A DNA stretch of 64,000 nucleotides from Oreocharis arfaki (lineage: Eukaryota; Chordata; Aves; Passeriformes; Paramythiidae). The notes under the pieces were generated by a model that worked only from the letters and a program-made list of their open reading frames with translations, made no database searches and was not told the origin of the DNA. Each line of letters begins with the position of its first letter. Position 1 is the first letter of the stretch. The position numbers and the translations under genes are program-made. Location of the stretch: positions 496,001-560,000 of the forward strand of contig VZRR01012436.1 in the NCBI GenBank assembly GCA_013398015.1. Direction: 5' to 3'. Positions 1 to 39,173 of the stretch are shown here, one piece after another.

Positions 1-26184
<26,184 letters not shown>

Positions 26185-28108
26185 CTTCCATTACAAGGTG
26201 TTACAACTGCTAAGAAAGAAATACAGATCAGAAATGATAAAACAATGGCTGTTTTTAAAAACAGAAAATCATAGCCCGAAAAGAAAGAAAACGCTTTCTG
26301 CTCCCTCATGGAACATTGAGAAAAGGGCTAAAAATGTTTATCCAAGTCATACATATGTGCTGGAATCTTGCTAGAGCAGCTTCAGGAAGTTTACTGTCAT
26401 CAAGTTCCAGAATCTTTAAACCAGACAAGCTATTTAAGACTCCCTTTTGTTGAATTAATTTTGTTTGGGTGCAAAACTTTATTGCAAGAGAAACTGTTAC
26501 CACACAAGAGTTTCAAGAGCTTGCTGACATTACGAAACTGAGCAACCAGAATTTAAAAGTTTGAATGGCTGGTACAAGACTTCAGTTTTCATGTAACTTT
26601 TTTCCCATTGCTTTATCTCCCTTTATTTTTTTGCTCTGGGCAGCAAGGATTAAGACTTATCAAACTTAATGCCATCATGATTTTTGGATTTGACCAAGAA
26701 TTTTTGTTAAAACGTAATAAATTCAGACATTTCTTACTGGTAATTTGAAAAATTATATCCCAAGTTGATAGTGTGCATTTAATCAAATTGTTCCAAGCTG
26801 GCGTCAGATTGCCAGCACCAGCCCCTGCTCAAGCAGGGAGAATGTCAGGCTGTGCCTGGTCACCTCTACCAACCTCATCCACCAGCACAAGAGAGGCAAT
26901 TCCTTTTTCCTGCTCTTATTTTGTAGGTTGGTTGTGTTTTCAGGCCTGACAAGCTTCTAAAGTTGCAAGGAAATGAGTAAAGATCTTTATTGTATGCTTA
27001 TTTACACTATTCTAGAAAATGCCAAGAAGAAACCCTAAATTATTTAGCTTTTATTTTTCTATATGGTTAATAAGCACTATGGGACACTTCAACAAACATG
27101 ATTACAGGGAAACAATCATCAATATATAGGAGAGTAACAGTTTGAAAATAACTGTTCAGCTTGTGTTTGAAGAGAGAATGCAGTTACAAAACTGAGCTAA
27201 GTATAACCTAAATTCAGTTATTTCAAAAACATCTGGAATATGTTACTCAGCATATATATGAAGGTAATAACTACAAATTCAAACTCCTCCCTGAGTGATA
27301 TATTCAAAGACACACAAATTCAACCTCTGCATATGCTGCCTATTATTTCACTGTCCATCTGGCTCCAGCAAAGCCAGGCAGGCTGGGAACAAACGCATGG
27401 AGAGGAGGAGATGCTTAACAAAGTATCCTTAAACTCTGGCATAGGACCAAACAATGACATCTTTCAGCTAATATGACTGAAGTTCTAAGTATTTTGTTAC
27501 ATTAACAACTCCCTGTAAAACTACATTATAGTTGTTGTAACACTGAAGTTTTTTTCCTTTTCTCACCAGCATCATTTCACAAAATGACACTGATTTCTGG
27601 AGTGATTCATGGTGTCTTTTAGAATGAAATGAAACTAACACTTTAGTAATCAAAAACTATACAAATGATGGCTGTTAAAACTGCAAGCAAGACTTATAAC
27701 GCCAGTCTATTAACAGCACTACTCCAGTTTAATCAGCCAGGACAGCATTACAAATAAACAGAATGATATTTGTATATATATATTATATTGAAGAATCATA
27801 CCTTTACACCATTTAAACCTCACCATTATGCCATATAAAGTTTATACCAAAAGTCTGAAATTCAAGCATTCATCTATTCCCAAAAGCACTGTTAAGAAAT
27901 CTGGGACAAGCCCTCCTCATTTAGAGGCAGTTAAAATTAGAATCCCCTACATACAAACACCTGCAATCACACAAATTTGTTTCCAAAGGTTATCGCACGT
28001 AATACACAAGTCAGCAAGACTTTCACAGCTTAATGCAGATTTCACAGAAGAGAGGAAAAAAAAGGCCTGGCTGATAATGTATTAACCTTTCATATTTGCC
28101 CCATACCT

Positions 28109-28275
28109 ACAAGTGTCCAAGGCCAGGTTGGACAGGGCTTGGAGCAGCCTGGGATAGTGGAAGGTGTCCCTGCCTGTGGAAGGTGTCCCTGCCTATGGAA
28201 GGAGTGGAATGAGATGATCTTTAAGGTCCTTTCCAACCCAAACCATTCAGGGATTCTATGAGGATTTTATGATCT
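28109..28275 (+). mobile_element. CR1 LINE 3' end, plus orientation
   Basis: Shows the avian CR1 tail: CCAAGGCCAGGTTGGACAGG, GGCTTGGAGCAGCCTGG, then GATGATCTTTAAGGTCCTTT, CCAACCCAAACCATTC and a terminal GATTCTATG-type 8-mer. A GTGGAAGGTGTCCCTGCCT unit is present twice in tandem. 5'-truncated, as most CR1 copies are. Confidence 0.9.
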
Positions 28276-28591
28276 TCATCTTTTGATACAAAGGCTGGCA
28301 GATAAAAACGTAATAAAATGAAGAAGATAAACTTCAGTGCTATTTTAGTCTAAGGTTGACTTAGACTTTTCTAGAGCGACTGTGATACTCAAATTTTCAA
28401 CATCTGGTTACCAAGAGAGCAGATTTATGCAAACTTCATGTTAACAGACCCCAGAAAGAAGGTATAAATTTTGAGCTAACTCAGTGACAAATAATCATTC
28501 TGTGAAGAGTGTTTCACATAAACTGATGAAGAATTCCTGTAGAAACTCTTACCATGAAGCTACTCCCCAGTGACTTTAGTCACACATCTTA

Positions 28592-28789
28592 CTCAGTGAG
28601 TAGTGGTTGTCCCTTGCTGGTGTGAATCTCAGGACTGTACCTGAGATAACCTCGGGATAGGGACATGTGTCAGTCCAAGGAGGGAGATTTCTCCACAGCA
28701 GGATATCTTTCCTTATCTCCCTTGGTTTTCAGCTGCNCTCAGTGAGTAGTGGTTGTCACTTGCTGGCGTGAATCTCAGGATTGTACCTG
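28592..28789. repeat. 52-bp direct repeat flanking a single N
   Basis: Copy 1 (28592-28643) and copy 2 (28738-28789) begin CTCAGTGAGTAGTGGTTGTC and share TGAATCTCAGGA and TGTACCTG with few differences; their starts are 146 bp apart. Copy 2 starts directly after the lone N at 28737. This may be a gap-closure join or part of an unrecognised retroelement LTR. Confidence 0.75.
28737..28737. other. Single ambiguous base
   Basis: One N at the start of the second repeat copy, suggesting an unresolved join. Confidence 1.
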
Positions 28790-29327
28790 TGTGTCTCTAT
28801 CAGCTAGAAAGTCCCGGAGTTCCCTCCTCTGTGAGGGTTTCAACAGAGCCTGGCCATGGGGTCTCCACTCCACCCCTTGGATTGTATTGTGTGGGAGGTC
28901 AGGAATGCTGCCTACATCATCTCGCCATACTGCAAGTCAACTTTGAGGAGAAAAGAAAAAAACCCAAACCAAACACGAAAAACACAGCAGAAAAAGTCAC
29001 ACTGCACAAGAGGGTTGCTTGAAGCAGCTGGTTCCAGATGAAATTCAACATTAAGAGTGCCACACTGAGAAGCTTCCACTGCTTGTCTACGCTTCAGTAA
29101 TCTGGGGACAAAAGGCTGCACTTTGAAGGCAGTGCCATGGGATCATAACCATAACCTCTTACAAAAGACACCAGAATTAAGTGCAGTATATGGTCTTTGA
29201 CCCAGCTCACGATAATTCTTTTTAATCGATGTCATATAATTAATACCACTACAAATTAAACACCATAAAGATCAGAGAGAACCAAAATATCCTTGCAAAT
29301 AGCAAAGTCACATGTAAAAAATTATTA

Positions 29328-29340
29328 AACACACACACAC
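29328..29340. repeat. Short CA microsatellite
   Basis: AC dinucleotide run of about six units in the long 5' intron. Confidence 0.7.
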
Positions 29341-32300
29341 TTTGCAAATTATGACTACATAGATGAGAGGGCTTTTTGTAATTTCTAAAAATACGGGAAC
29401 AGGAGAAACAACCAGATAATCTCTCAGATCCACAATCAGCTTGATTGCTTTGCTGAAAGACAAAGGGTAAACACAGTTGCGCTGTTTATTCAATGTAATT
29501 TCCTAACATCCTATTTTTTCATAAACATTAAGGAAATACTAATTAAAGACTTTTGCTGCTTGTCACCACTGCTGTAATTCCTTCAGTGTCCAAGCTGTTT
29601 TGAACAGATCACATTCCTCATTCAAATACCAGAAGAGGAAAGCACACATCAGCTTTTCTCCATCACATGACCAGAACTGATATGGATGTGCCATATATTC
29701 CATCTGTGCAGCAAGAACAGGCACAATGCTTCAAGAAGTACAGTTTACTACAGATGCACTACAACATTTGCAAGGAAAAAAATACTGATCCAATTCCTAC
29801 AACCTGCTCCTATGCACAGAATTTTGTGGAGGTAACTTTTAAGTGGCTGCAGACCAGAAGAACTGCTCCAGCCATGCCAGTTTCTTTCCAGGAGCCAACT
29901 TTCCCAGACAGCAGTAAGAACCATCTGACTCCACTAGAAGAGTTTCTGCCAGTCCACCTCTGGCAGACAAATACAACAATTGCCTTGTAATCTTTTAATC
30001 TGCCTTGTTGTCATTCTCGTTCCCTCCTGAATTTTTCTTTGAGAATATTAAATTGCTTACTAATTCGAGATCCTTATTAGATCCATTTGCTATCTAAACC
30101 AGGTGATATTTCACTTTGCTACCCTGCCTCAAAGATGTGTCATGCGTAAACAAGCAACGAATATCTCCTAGAGTGGGCTGGAAACCAGTGCAGGGCTCTG
30201 CAACCTTTTTTAAAACAGTTCAAAGCTGGCTATTTATTTCTTTTAAATATTCATCATACAATAACATTCCAAGAACTTACTTCCTTTGAAGGAACATGAA
30301 GAACAGATGAACAGAGACACAAATCAGAGGCTAATTATTAAAAATTGCCAATAAAGTTCTAACAGCCCCCAGCATCTCATACATGTATTGCTACATTAGC
30401 CTGTTGAAGTAACCAACCCCCAGAGATGTGTCAGCTGGGCATGCAAGAGCAAAGTGAAGTTAACTGGATCAGTCAGTCCTGCTACGGCTACTCAGAACCA
30501 TTTCTCAGACATAACACCACACAAATCACATGGGAGTTCAACAGTCTCAAGACATGTGAGTAACTGCAGTTACACAAGGAAAAAACTTCAGCCCATCTCT
30601 GTACTGCCAAAATTGCCTGGCAAAATTGTCAGACAAGCCTCTTCCCCCCCGTATTTTCTTCACAGCAAGCAAACAATCCTGGGAACAAAGCAGAAGCCCT
30701 CTAATTTCACAGGAATTCCCAAGGCAGAACACAAGCTTTTTGCCAACTCTACCAATGTGTTCCCTACCTTTTCATCAGGGCATTGCTTCTACACTCTGCC
30801 TCTCTTGCTGTCAGCCAGGCTTTAACATAGACTTCTTGTTAAAGTTTCATTCCCTATAGAAACAGTAAAAACAAGAATCAAACAATGCACACATTTGTTG
30901 AAACTTACTTTCTGCACACTTCACTGCACCAGTCACATGAAATGAACACTGTGGATTGCTGTACAACTCCTTGCTAAGATAAGGTTACGTATCACTTCAC
31001 TAAAAAAGTAAATTAAACTAAACTTGAAAGCTAAGAAACAAAATAGCAAGTTTTATCCTGCGTGGATATTTTAAGAATGCAAATGACACTTAATGCTTTA
31101 AACCAAAATAAATCAAAGATGAGCCAGCCACTTCAAATTACTTCAACTCTTCCATTATTTTCTGACGATCAATATTTTCTGTGTCCATTCCTAGATGTTA
31201 GCTAGCTATCGAAGTGCTCTCTTAGCCCAAGAACATTTCAAACCATTTTTCCTTGCAAGATTCAGATATTTAAGCAGATCCTTCTTACTCCACAATCAGC
31301 AAAACACACATATTCTTCCATCTGGCGACCTTACCTCAATTCTTCTTGCAGTGGGTGATAGTCTTCTTGCCCCTTACTGCCATAACACATTTTTCTTCAG
31401 ATGTGGTGAACACCGGCATGGCCACTTTTAAATACTGGTATCACCACAGACAGCTTGAGCTTGTGTTTTATACAAGTGTTGTGAGGCACTTGCAAGCCCA
31501 GGAGCCTGTGCCACACCTGAGCAGTTTGAAGCAGCAGTTTTGCACCACAGGACTGAGGATAGCACCTCACTGGAGACACTGTGAGACTCTGGGCTCCCAG
31601 AACAACTCATGAGAATCAGCAAGGCCGTAGTCAAAAGCAAACTTTGTTTAAAGGAAGATTCTATTCCCCAAGACTTGGGAAACACTCTCACAAGATTACC
31701 ATGAGAAGACTGCAGCAAATCAAGTGTAACATAAGAGACGCTGGGAAGAAATGCATCTCAAGAGGGTTGATGCAAACCATGAAAGGTTTGCTTCCATTCC
31801 TGAAGCAGAAAAATCTGGGGAATTAGATTATGAGAATTATATTTTTGGGATCACAAAGTTCAAGGTTCTGTTTATAACCCCAATGTACAAAACCATTTCT
31901 TTGAGATCACGCAGGAGCAATCAGCAGTGTTAGTTCATTACTCTGACAGCCCAAAGAATGAATCCAGCCCCAGTGTAGGTCTCTCCAGCCCACACAGCAC
32001 CATGGACCTGCACCAGTTACAGCCAGGTACTTCCCAGTATCTGACTGAACATTTTCACACAAGACTACAAAGAGAGTAAGCAGCAGTAGTACAACATAAT
32101 TTTCTCCAACTACACAATCGTTAATATCAAGTTTCCAGAAGTGCCAGAAATCATAAATTTTGCAATCACCTGCAGACCTCAAGCATAGCTGAAAAAAGTC
32201 CAAGAACTAGGCAGCATTAACACATGATTAATTTCCTCACGGACACTTCAAAAAACTTCTTTTTTAGGCAACTCTCTGGAAAACCAGTGAGGAGACTTAA

Positions 32301-34914
32301 ATGAAAAAAAAAATATAGATTGAGGCATCACAAGGAACACAGCCAGCACTGCTGCCAATGTACTTGCAGCTCTATATTGTATTACTTGCAGAACTTATTA
32401 ACAACTAGTTTTTGATCCTCTGCATGTCAAGTAAAGGATCTACTTCCTCAAGAAACAAGATGCAAAGGGCTTGCATTATAACCCAAATACAAACACAACT
32501 TCTCATAGCATTTTCATTTTTAGTGGGACATCGCTTGTACTTTTTCTTCCCATTTCCTACTACAGTTACACAAACGACAGCAACAGAGAAAAGAGGGCTA
32601 AAGTGATCAATTGCCTTATTTTTTAGACCCTACTGCACACATCTGCACTCAGTGATGTTAGACAACACGATAATTCACAGGAAGCCACCAGCCTCCACTA
32701 AGCTCCCTTTGACGCCGCATCAATTTTTATTAAAAAAGAAAAAAATGCACAAAAACCCCAGAAGAAAACCTGAGATTTTTCTGCCCTGCATCACTGGACT
32801 GGAAATGCTACCAAGTGTTTTGCAGGCCCATGCACAATCATCTGTACCAAGTCATGGTTTACATCTCTGATCCAAACAGCTGAGGAGATAATCAAGAGCA
32901 CTCAGAAAACTTGGCAACAAAGGATGTCTAAGAGGTGCCGGGAAACAGAAAAGTGCTGGATAAAAGCACAGGGACAAAACAAAAGACCATGAATTTGGGA
33001 GAAGAAAACAGAAATGTAGCCAAGAACTGAGGGACAAGCAGACTTGTTCAGCAATGCCAGTGAAGAAAGAAAGATTAGGCCTAAATTCAAAGGCTAATCT
33101 AGATTCAGCGGGATGACTACAGTAAAGCGAGCAGGAACTGGCCATCTACAGCATTATCTTACAGGAGGAAGCAGAATAAGTGGCAGAGAGAAGGCAGGAA
33201 GGAATAGACTTCACCCTGAAGGAGATTCAGGCATATCCCACACATTTTTCCCTCACTCACCAAGTGTTCTATTTGTTTTTCAGTGCTGTTTGTAGTCTCA
33301 AAACCAAAGCATTTACTAAGAGGCTCTAACAAGGCACAGGCTGCTTCGGTGATCATTCCAGTTGTGCCACTGCAACATCCCATGAAACTCAACCCTGCCT
33401 GAAAAAATTCAGGAAAGTGATGTTCAAGTATCCCACAAGATTCGCGACAGACAAATCTCAACAGGGCCAGTTTTAAAACTTCCACTTTTCTTTCTAGATT
33501 ACAGTATTTATGGCCAAAAGGCACCATCAAAGAAAGGAAAGGATTTCTTAAATATAGCTGTATTTGTAGGGAGGGATGCAGAAAACAAATTGTAGCAAAT
33601 CAGGGGGAGGAAAGCCAAAATAAGCACTATAAAATGTAAATATTACTTCATCCAAAGCACAGCTCAGGAGGGCAGCTCATCCATGTTTTTTGTACAACTA
33701 TTTACTATACAACAACTTTTTAAAAGGAGAAGTCCCCCAAACAGAACGTTCTATTTTTCTTGGCACAGTAGATAAAGGCAAATGAAAATAGAAAATCTTC
33801 CAATATTGAGCTTCAAACCCAAAATCTGTCACCGAAAATGTCAAAGTGCATCAACCAAGAGTGACAGAAGTGACCTGCTTTCACCCTGCCACATTTGGAC
33901 ACACATGCCAACCTCAGTTTTGTTTAGAAACCATTCTCTACCCAAATTAAATTTTGAATTCATAGTATGATAGAAGGAAAGACAGGTGGAGATTGTTTCT
34001 AACACATTTTGCTACATTTAAAAACACACTTTGAGACTTAGAATGTTTTATATTTTTTCCCTTTGGCCAGCAAAAATGTTCCGTAAGATGAGAAAACTGG
34101 ACTCAACCACACTGCAAATTATAGACAGGGACAGCCATGCACAGACTGCATCTGCAGGGCTGTAGCTGCTGCCTGCAGATCATCTACACCCCACTGGAAA
34201 GGTTTAATGGAGGGATAACACTCATACCTCCCTCATCCACCAAATCTCTATATCCAGTTATGAAAATGTTCAGCATCTACTTCACAGAAAAATAAGTGTG
34301 CAAGTACCACTACCAGCTCAACTACAAATATACTGATCAATTACCGTGCATTGCTGGGACAGTTTCCCAGCCAGCAAAGCAACAGAAAATAACATTAGGG
34401 CCTCCTCCCGAAAATCATCCTAAATTAGTTGAAGAGCAATGGTATGCCAAGGTAACTACTGCTGATCCTGATCTTGGCGAGTCAGGAATTCTGAGAATAA
34501 TTCCTTAGGCCCACAGGTTTCTTCTGAAGGTCAAGACAAAACCAAAACTTAAGAGTCCAGCCCACAAAGCCCTTCTCTGTGTTTGCATAAAGCCTGAGAT
34601 CAAGGTGGGGGTTTTCTCTTGGGACTTTTTTATTTACATACATGGACTTATACATCACACTTACTGCCTGTTTACTTTCATTTCAGATGGCCAAACTGCA
34701 ATAATTTTATTAATTAGCATTAATGATTTTCCTGACCCAGATTTTCAAAAATCTAGATTTACAGTAAATATTAAACAGGGAGGATATAACTGGCTAACTT
34801 ACTTCTAACATGCTCCTTACTCTTCTCATCCTATTTTTAGACCATAGTTCCTCTTCCTTGCACTCCCCTCCCATTATTACTTAGCTCACTCTATTTCAGA
34901 CTCTACAGTAAACC

Positions 34915-35004
34915 ATTATCTAATATATCCATGAGACATGTATACCTTTTTCAACTATATATTAGATAATGCAATATATCTTACATCTAACATATTGAAA
35001 AGGT
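34915..35004. repeat. Two interleaved inverted repeats
   Basis: ATTATCTAATATA at 34915-34927 is exactly complementary in reverse to 34958-34970. ACCTTTTTCAA at 34944-34954 pairs, with one bulge, to TTGAAAAGGT at 34995-35004. The arms interlock as in a pseudoknot. AT-rich; may be a decayed miniature element or chance. Confidence 0.5.
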
Positions 35005-38000
35005 AAAAATACACCATTTAAAATAGTTGGGCCAGCCAACACTTTCTGAAGTCTTTCATTTCCACTTCTCAATTTCCTCCCAGTACTGTTTCTGAGCTCT
35101 TTAGGGAACTACCAGTGACTAGTTCTGCATCACAGACTGCTACTGAAATGAGTGTTATAGATCAAACCTCTCAGTGTCACTGCCCCACACAGCCTTCCCT
35201 GCACGGTTTAATTTTGACTCTGGAGTCTGTGGGAGCACTTAATAAGCACCAGCAGCCTATTTCCAGAGCAGGCAGAGACCAAATTTTCAGACTAGGCATA
35301 GAGTAAACCTGAACTGAAGGAGAGCAGAAAATATCCAAGGATTATTATGCCATACAGCAAAGAACCTAATTCATTTCAAGTAATTAATCGGTCAATACCA
35401 GTGTTATAAACAGCTGATGTTTAACAATAGTTGAACAGTGGTGATGCAGTCACAGCTTACACATCTTCATCCCCTACCTGTTGGCTATCCCTCAATTAAA
35501 ACACAGCACAGCTGGCTTTAACTTCCACAGGATATGCTGCTCTCAGTATGGCAAAAAAATTATACCATGATTTGTGTCTGCAGTAGCAAATATTATTTAC
35601 ATTCAGAATTGATATATAAGTGAAGAGACCAAGGGCCTTTTCTGTGCTCTTGCCACCATCCAGCAAAGCTACAGCAGAAGGACAAGGGACAGGTAATCTC
35701 AGCCCCCCAAACCGCACCTGCACCCTTGCACGAGGGCAAGCTCAACCTAAACTGTCTTCAAAGGTCCTACATTTTCACAGGTTTGCTTTTGGAGGGGGAT
35801 TGCAATGTGGGGAGGGAATAGCTTGATTTGGATTTTGAACTTTTTGTGTTTGGGTATTTTATGAGGCAGCTTAACAAAAGCTTGAAATTTGAATACATCT
35901 CAAAGAAGCCTGATTAGAATACTGTAATAAGCAAGATAAACATACTGGAAATACACTAATCACCATAAATTGCATCATGCTTTGTACAGAAATTGTACAC
36001 TTGTACAGCAATTATGTTGGTATCTTTTTTTCTTTCGGTTCTTTCATTATTAGTATTATTCAGTATTACAGTTCTTTCCAGGAAACTTCAGAAAAAATAC
36101 CCCAGTTTTACAGCTACACATGTATGAAAACCTTCACTACTGGAACCCTCTGTCAGACAGCAACATAGCTGGAAATCACCAATACCCCAAACATGTGAAC
36201 AACATAACAAGGCTATATTGACTTTTTATTATTTAATCCAACATAAACTGGGCAACACTTGGCCTCCAAATTTCTGGTCATGCCTACACCATATTTAAAA
36301 ACTCAGATCAAAGTTGAGGAAAGGACAAAAAACGGAAGGAAGGCTTCCTGCAAGTATTCATTTCAGGAGATAAATTTAAGATTGAGAAAGCTTTTGACTA
36401 AGTACCTATTGTACTATTCCCACTCCACAACCTGCCTGTATTTGGCCAGGAAGCACAAACATTTCTGCAGCCACTGTTACCAAAAGCATTTCAGCCTACT
36501 ATGACTTGCAAAACTAACTGCAACTCTTCGGCTAGGGAGCATGATGGAAATAAAAAAAGGATGTTGAATATTTAAGTGATGCTGCAAATTTCTTTTTCCC
36601 ATATTAAAACCTCAAGGTTATCAAATCCCATTGTCATTCAGCTTAGTCTAGGAATTGTCTTCCTCTCTGAAGAGTCAAGACAGTTTTCTCCAGCTATCAC
36701 ACACTACAGCAGGAATTAACCCAGAAATTAGTAAACCCTCAATGCAAAATCCTGCAGATTAAAAGACAGACTGGCTTCTGGCAGTGGTGGTGCCCACAAT
36801 TCTTTTTTAAGAGTCACACAGAACAGTTGTATTAGCTACAACCTCACTCCCTTTAGGGACCAGCTGGCTTTACTCTCCACCTTTCTACTTTCCCTTTCAA
36901 GCACGTATTTTAAATAGAAGCAGGTTATTTACATTGTTTCTAAGGCTTGACCTGCATCAGCTCCATTCACCTGAGCCCTATAGTGTGTGCCAGGCTATGT
37001 CAATATTTGTGCTTTTTCTAACTAATAATTAACTCTGGCTATATTAATCAGACAACTGCTAATATTGCCATTAACACATATAGTAATTCCATTATGCACC
37101 ATACTGGTGTTTTATCGTATAGAACAAGCAGCACACTAGAAACACAAACCTGCAACCACAATGCTACAAAAAACATGAATACTAAGATGTATGAAAATCT
37201 CAAATACTGGGAAAACTTTTCTAAGTCAGTCCCTGTTTAAAGAAAATAGTCTTGGTGCTTTTTGTCTTATTGCTTGCAGAAGCAGATCTTATATTTTGCG
37301 CTATTTTCTAACAAATACACTTTTTAGAAGAGGCTATTGGGTAAAGCCTGTTCCAAGGAAGCAGAAGCCACTCAAACCTGAGGAAAGTACTCATCCAGCT
37401 GGAGCCCAACATTTCCAGAAGTAAAACATGTACATCACAGAAGCTCTTAAGGCTGTAGAAAAGCTTAAATCTTTTCTGTTCTGTCTTTAACGCTCCACGC
37501 AATTTTCCCCTTCTTCAAAAGCTAACCACAGAAATGCTAATGCTCTATTTTTGATAATAAAACTGTTGCAATGCCAAGTCACAATAGCCCCTAAAAACCA
37601 GCTCCCTTTACCAGAGTTCCACTTTAATGTTCATTTTAAATAAACTTACAGACTTCTCAACACTCTAAAAGCAAGATGAAGTTTCACCAGTACCCTAAAT
37701 ATATGACTTTTTTTTAAAGATGAGAAAAGCAAGTGACTCTTAAAAAGTAAGACTTGCATGCTAGACACACAAACCAGAAATAATCCATTTACTCCCCCTC
37801 GACCTTCCTTGGCTAGACTAACTCAATTAGTTTCCCTAAACCACCAGACACTTGCCAAGATTAAATATTTGTGTTTAATCATTCAAAAAGTGAAATATAA
37901 TGTACTGTAATGTAACACTTTTTCGGAAACCTCCAGTTGAGCAACAGTTCCAGAAAAAATTGTGAAATGAAGTAAAAAGCTGTCCAGAACACCACACTTC

Positions 38001-38382
38001 CACCCAGTTAATTCAAAAAAATGAAGTTTCAGAGCTAGGCAGCAAGTCAAGACCTCATTTTTAGCAAAGGAGAAGCGGCACATTCTTAAAAGCAGCCTGT
38101 TTGAAATAACTTCAGAATAACGACCGTCATTGGGAAGTTATTGAATACCATCATCCCCTGGCCAGCAACTTGTGCTACACTCAGATCTCATGACAGAGCG
38201 ACGATAAAAATGCCAGGGCTAATTTTTACCACCGTGACTAGCGCGCCGCATTAATCCAGGTATAGGGTGACCCAGGCTTCCGAAGGGAAAGTCGGGACAG
38301 AAACACGCACCGTGGGGCTGAGCACCACTGGGCAATTCCGGCTGACGTAGCGGTGCTGCGCGGAAAAACCGCACATGGATGT

Positions 38383-38545
38383 GGGGGACACGCACACACA
38401 CGCGGATCGGGGCAACGCGCACACTCGGGGATCTGGGGAACGCACAGACGCGGATCAAGGGAGCGCACACACAAGGATTCAGGGAATGCACACACAGGGA
38501 TTTAGGGAACGCACACACACACGCGAATTCAGGGACACGCACACC
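38383..38545. repeat. GC-rich minisatellite, about seven units of 23-27 bp
   Basis: Degenerate tandem units of the form GGGAACGCACACACACGCGG followed by ATTCA or ATC. It leaves overlapping frames open on both strands, which produces spurious Arg/His/Thr- and Cys/Val-rich peptides. It lies inside the CpG island. Confidence 0.9.
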
Positions 38546-38654
38546 CCCCGGCCCGCCGGCGTGCAGCCCGTACAACATGGCAGGTCGGCGGTGAGGGCTC
38601 GGCCGGCCCCGCGGCCCCGCCGCCCGGGAAGCCCCTCGGGCCCGGCCGGGGCTG

Positions 38655-38948
38655 NNNNNNNNNNNNNNNNNNNNNNNNNNNNNNNNNNNNNNNNNNNNNN
38701 NNNNNNNNNNNNNNNNNNNNNNNNNNNNNNNNNNNNNNNNNNNNNNNNNNNNNNNNNNNNNNNNNNNNNNNNNNNNNNNNNNNNNNNNNNNNNNNNNNNN
38801 NNNNNNNNNNNNNNNNNNNNNNNNNNNNNNNNNNNNNNNNNNNNNNNNNNNNNNNNNNNNNNNNNNNNNNNNNNNNNNNNNNNNNNNNNNNNNNNNNNNN
38901 NNNNNNNNNNNNNNNNNNNNNNNNNNNNNNNNNNNNNNNNNNNNNNNN
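38655..38948. other. Assembly gap (294 N)
   Basis: Run of N in the GC-rich core of the CpG island; the 'proteins' translated through it are artefacts. Confidence 1.
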
Positions 38949-39116
38949 CCCCTTCTGGGCGCCCCCCCCCGCCCGGGGGGCCCGCCGCTCCCGCCTCCCC
39001 CCTCCCGGTACGTGGCCCCTCCGCTCCCGCCTTCCCCCTCATGGGACGCGGCTCCGAGCCGTGAAGGGGGAGCGGGGCGCCCTCAGTGAAAGCGCCTAAA
39101 ACACAGCGCACAGACC

Positions 39117-39173
39117 ATGGGATCAACTCTGCTTCTCCTCTGCCTTTTAATCCCGACAGCATCTTTGATTTAA
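39117..39173 (+). other. 18-codon micro-ORF resembling a signal peptide
   Basis: ATG in a strong context (ACCATGG) opens MGSTLLLLCLLIPTASLI and then a stop. It lies at the edge of the CpG island. No GT dinucleotide occurs inside it, so it cannot continue by splicing from within. Probably chance. Confidence 0.2.

Larger units (their letters stand above)
26210..38200. other. Long 5' intron of DENND4A (between a non-coding first exon and coding exon 1)
   Basis: About 12 kb with no coding exon recognised. It holds a CR1 3' end (28.1 kb), a 52-bp direct repeat around a single N (28.6-28.8 kb), a short CA run (29.33 kb) and interleaved inverted repeats (34.9-35.0 kb). Open frames of 80-123 codons on both strands show no domain. 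A second non-coding exon could hide here and would need transcript data. Confidence 0.6.
38200..39080 (-). promoter_or_regulatory. DENND4A: CpG island, likely DENND4A promoter and non-coding first exon
   Basis: GC content and CpG density rise sharply here against the AT-rich surroundings, with an internal 294-N gap. DENND4A has no other upstream CpG island before coding exon 1, and an untranslated exon is required. I could not assign a transcription start or donor: it may lie in the gap. A plus-strand ATG with a following GTGAGG donor-like site at 38570-38596 leaves divergent transcription possible. Confidence 0.65.

Noticed and set aside
33159..33530. 123-codon minus-strand frame in the long 5' intron
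   Set aside because: No recognisable family, no splice sites in phase with DENND4A, and not needed to complete its coding sequence.
38577..38594. Plus-strand ATG (MAGRR) followed by a GTGAGG donor-like site, possible divergent first exon
   Set aside because: Attractive context but no downstream exon or matching gene could be identified; too little to call.
38375..39162. Long frames on both strands through the CpG island (229, 227 and 119 codons)
   Set aside because: They consist of the minisatellite, translated N bases and GC-rich sequence without stops; no domain or splice support.
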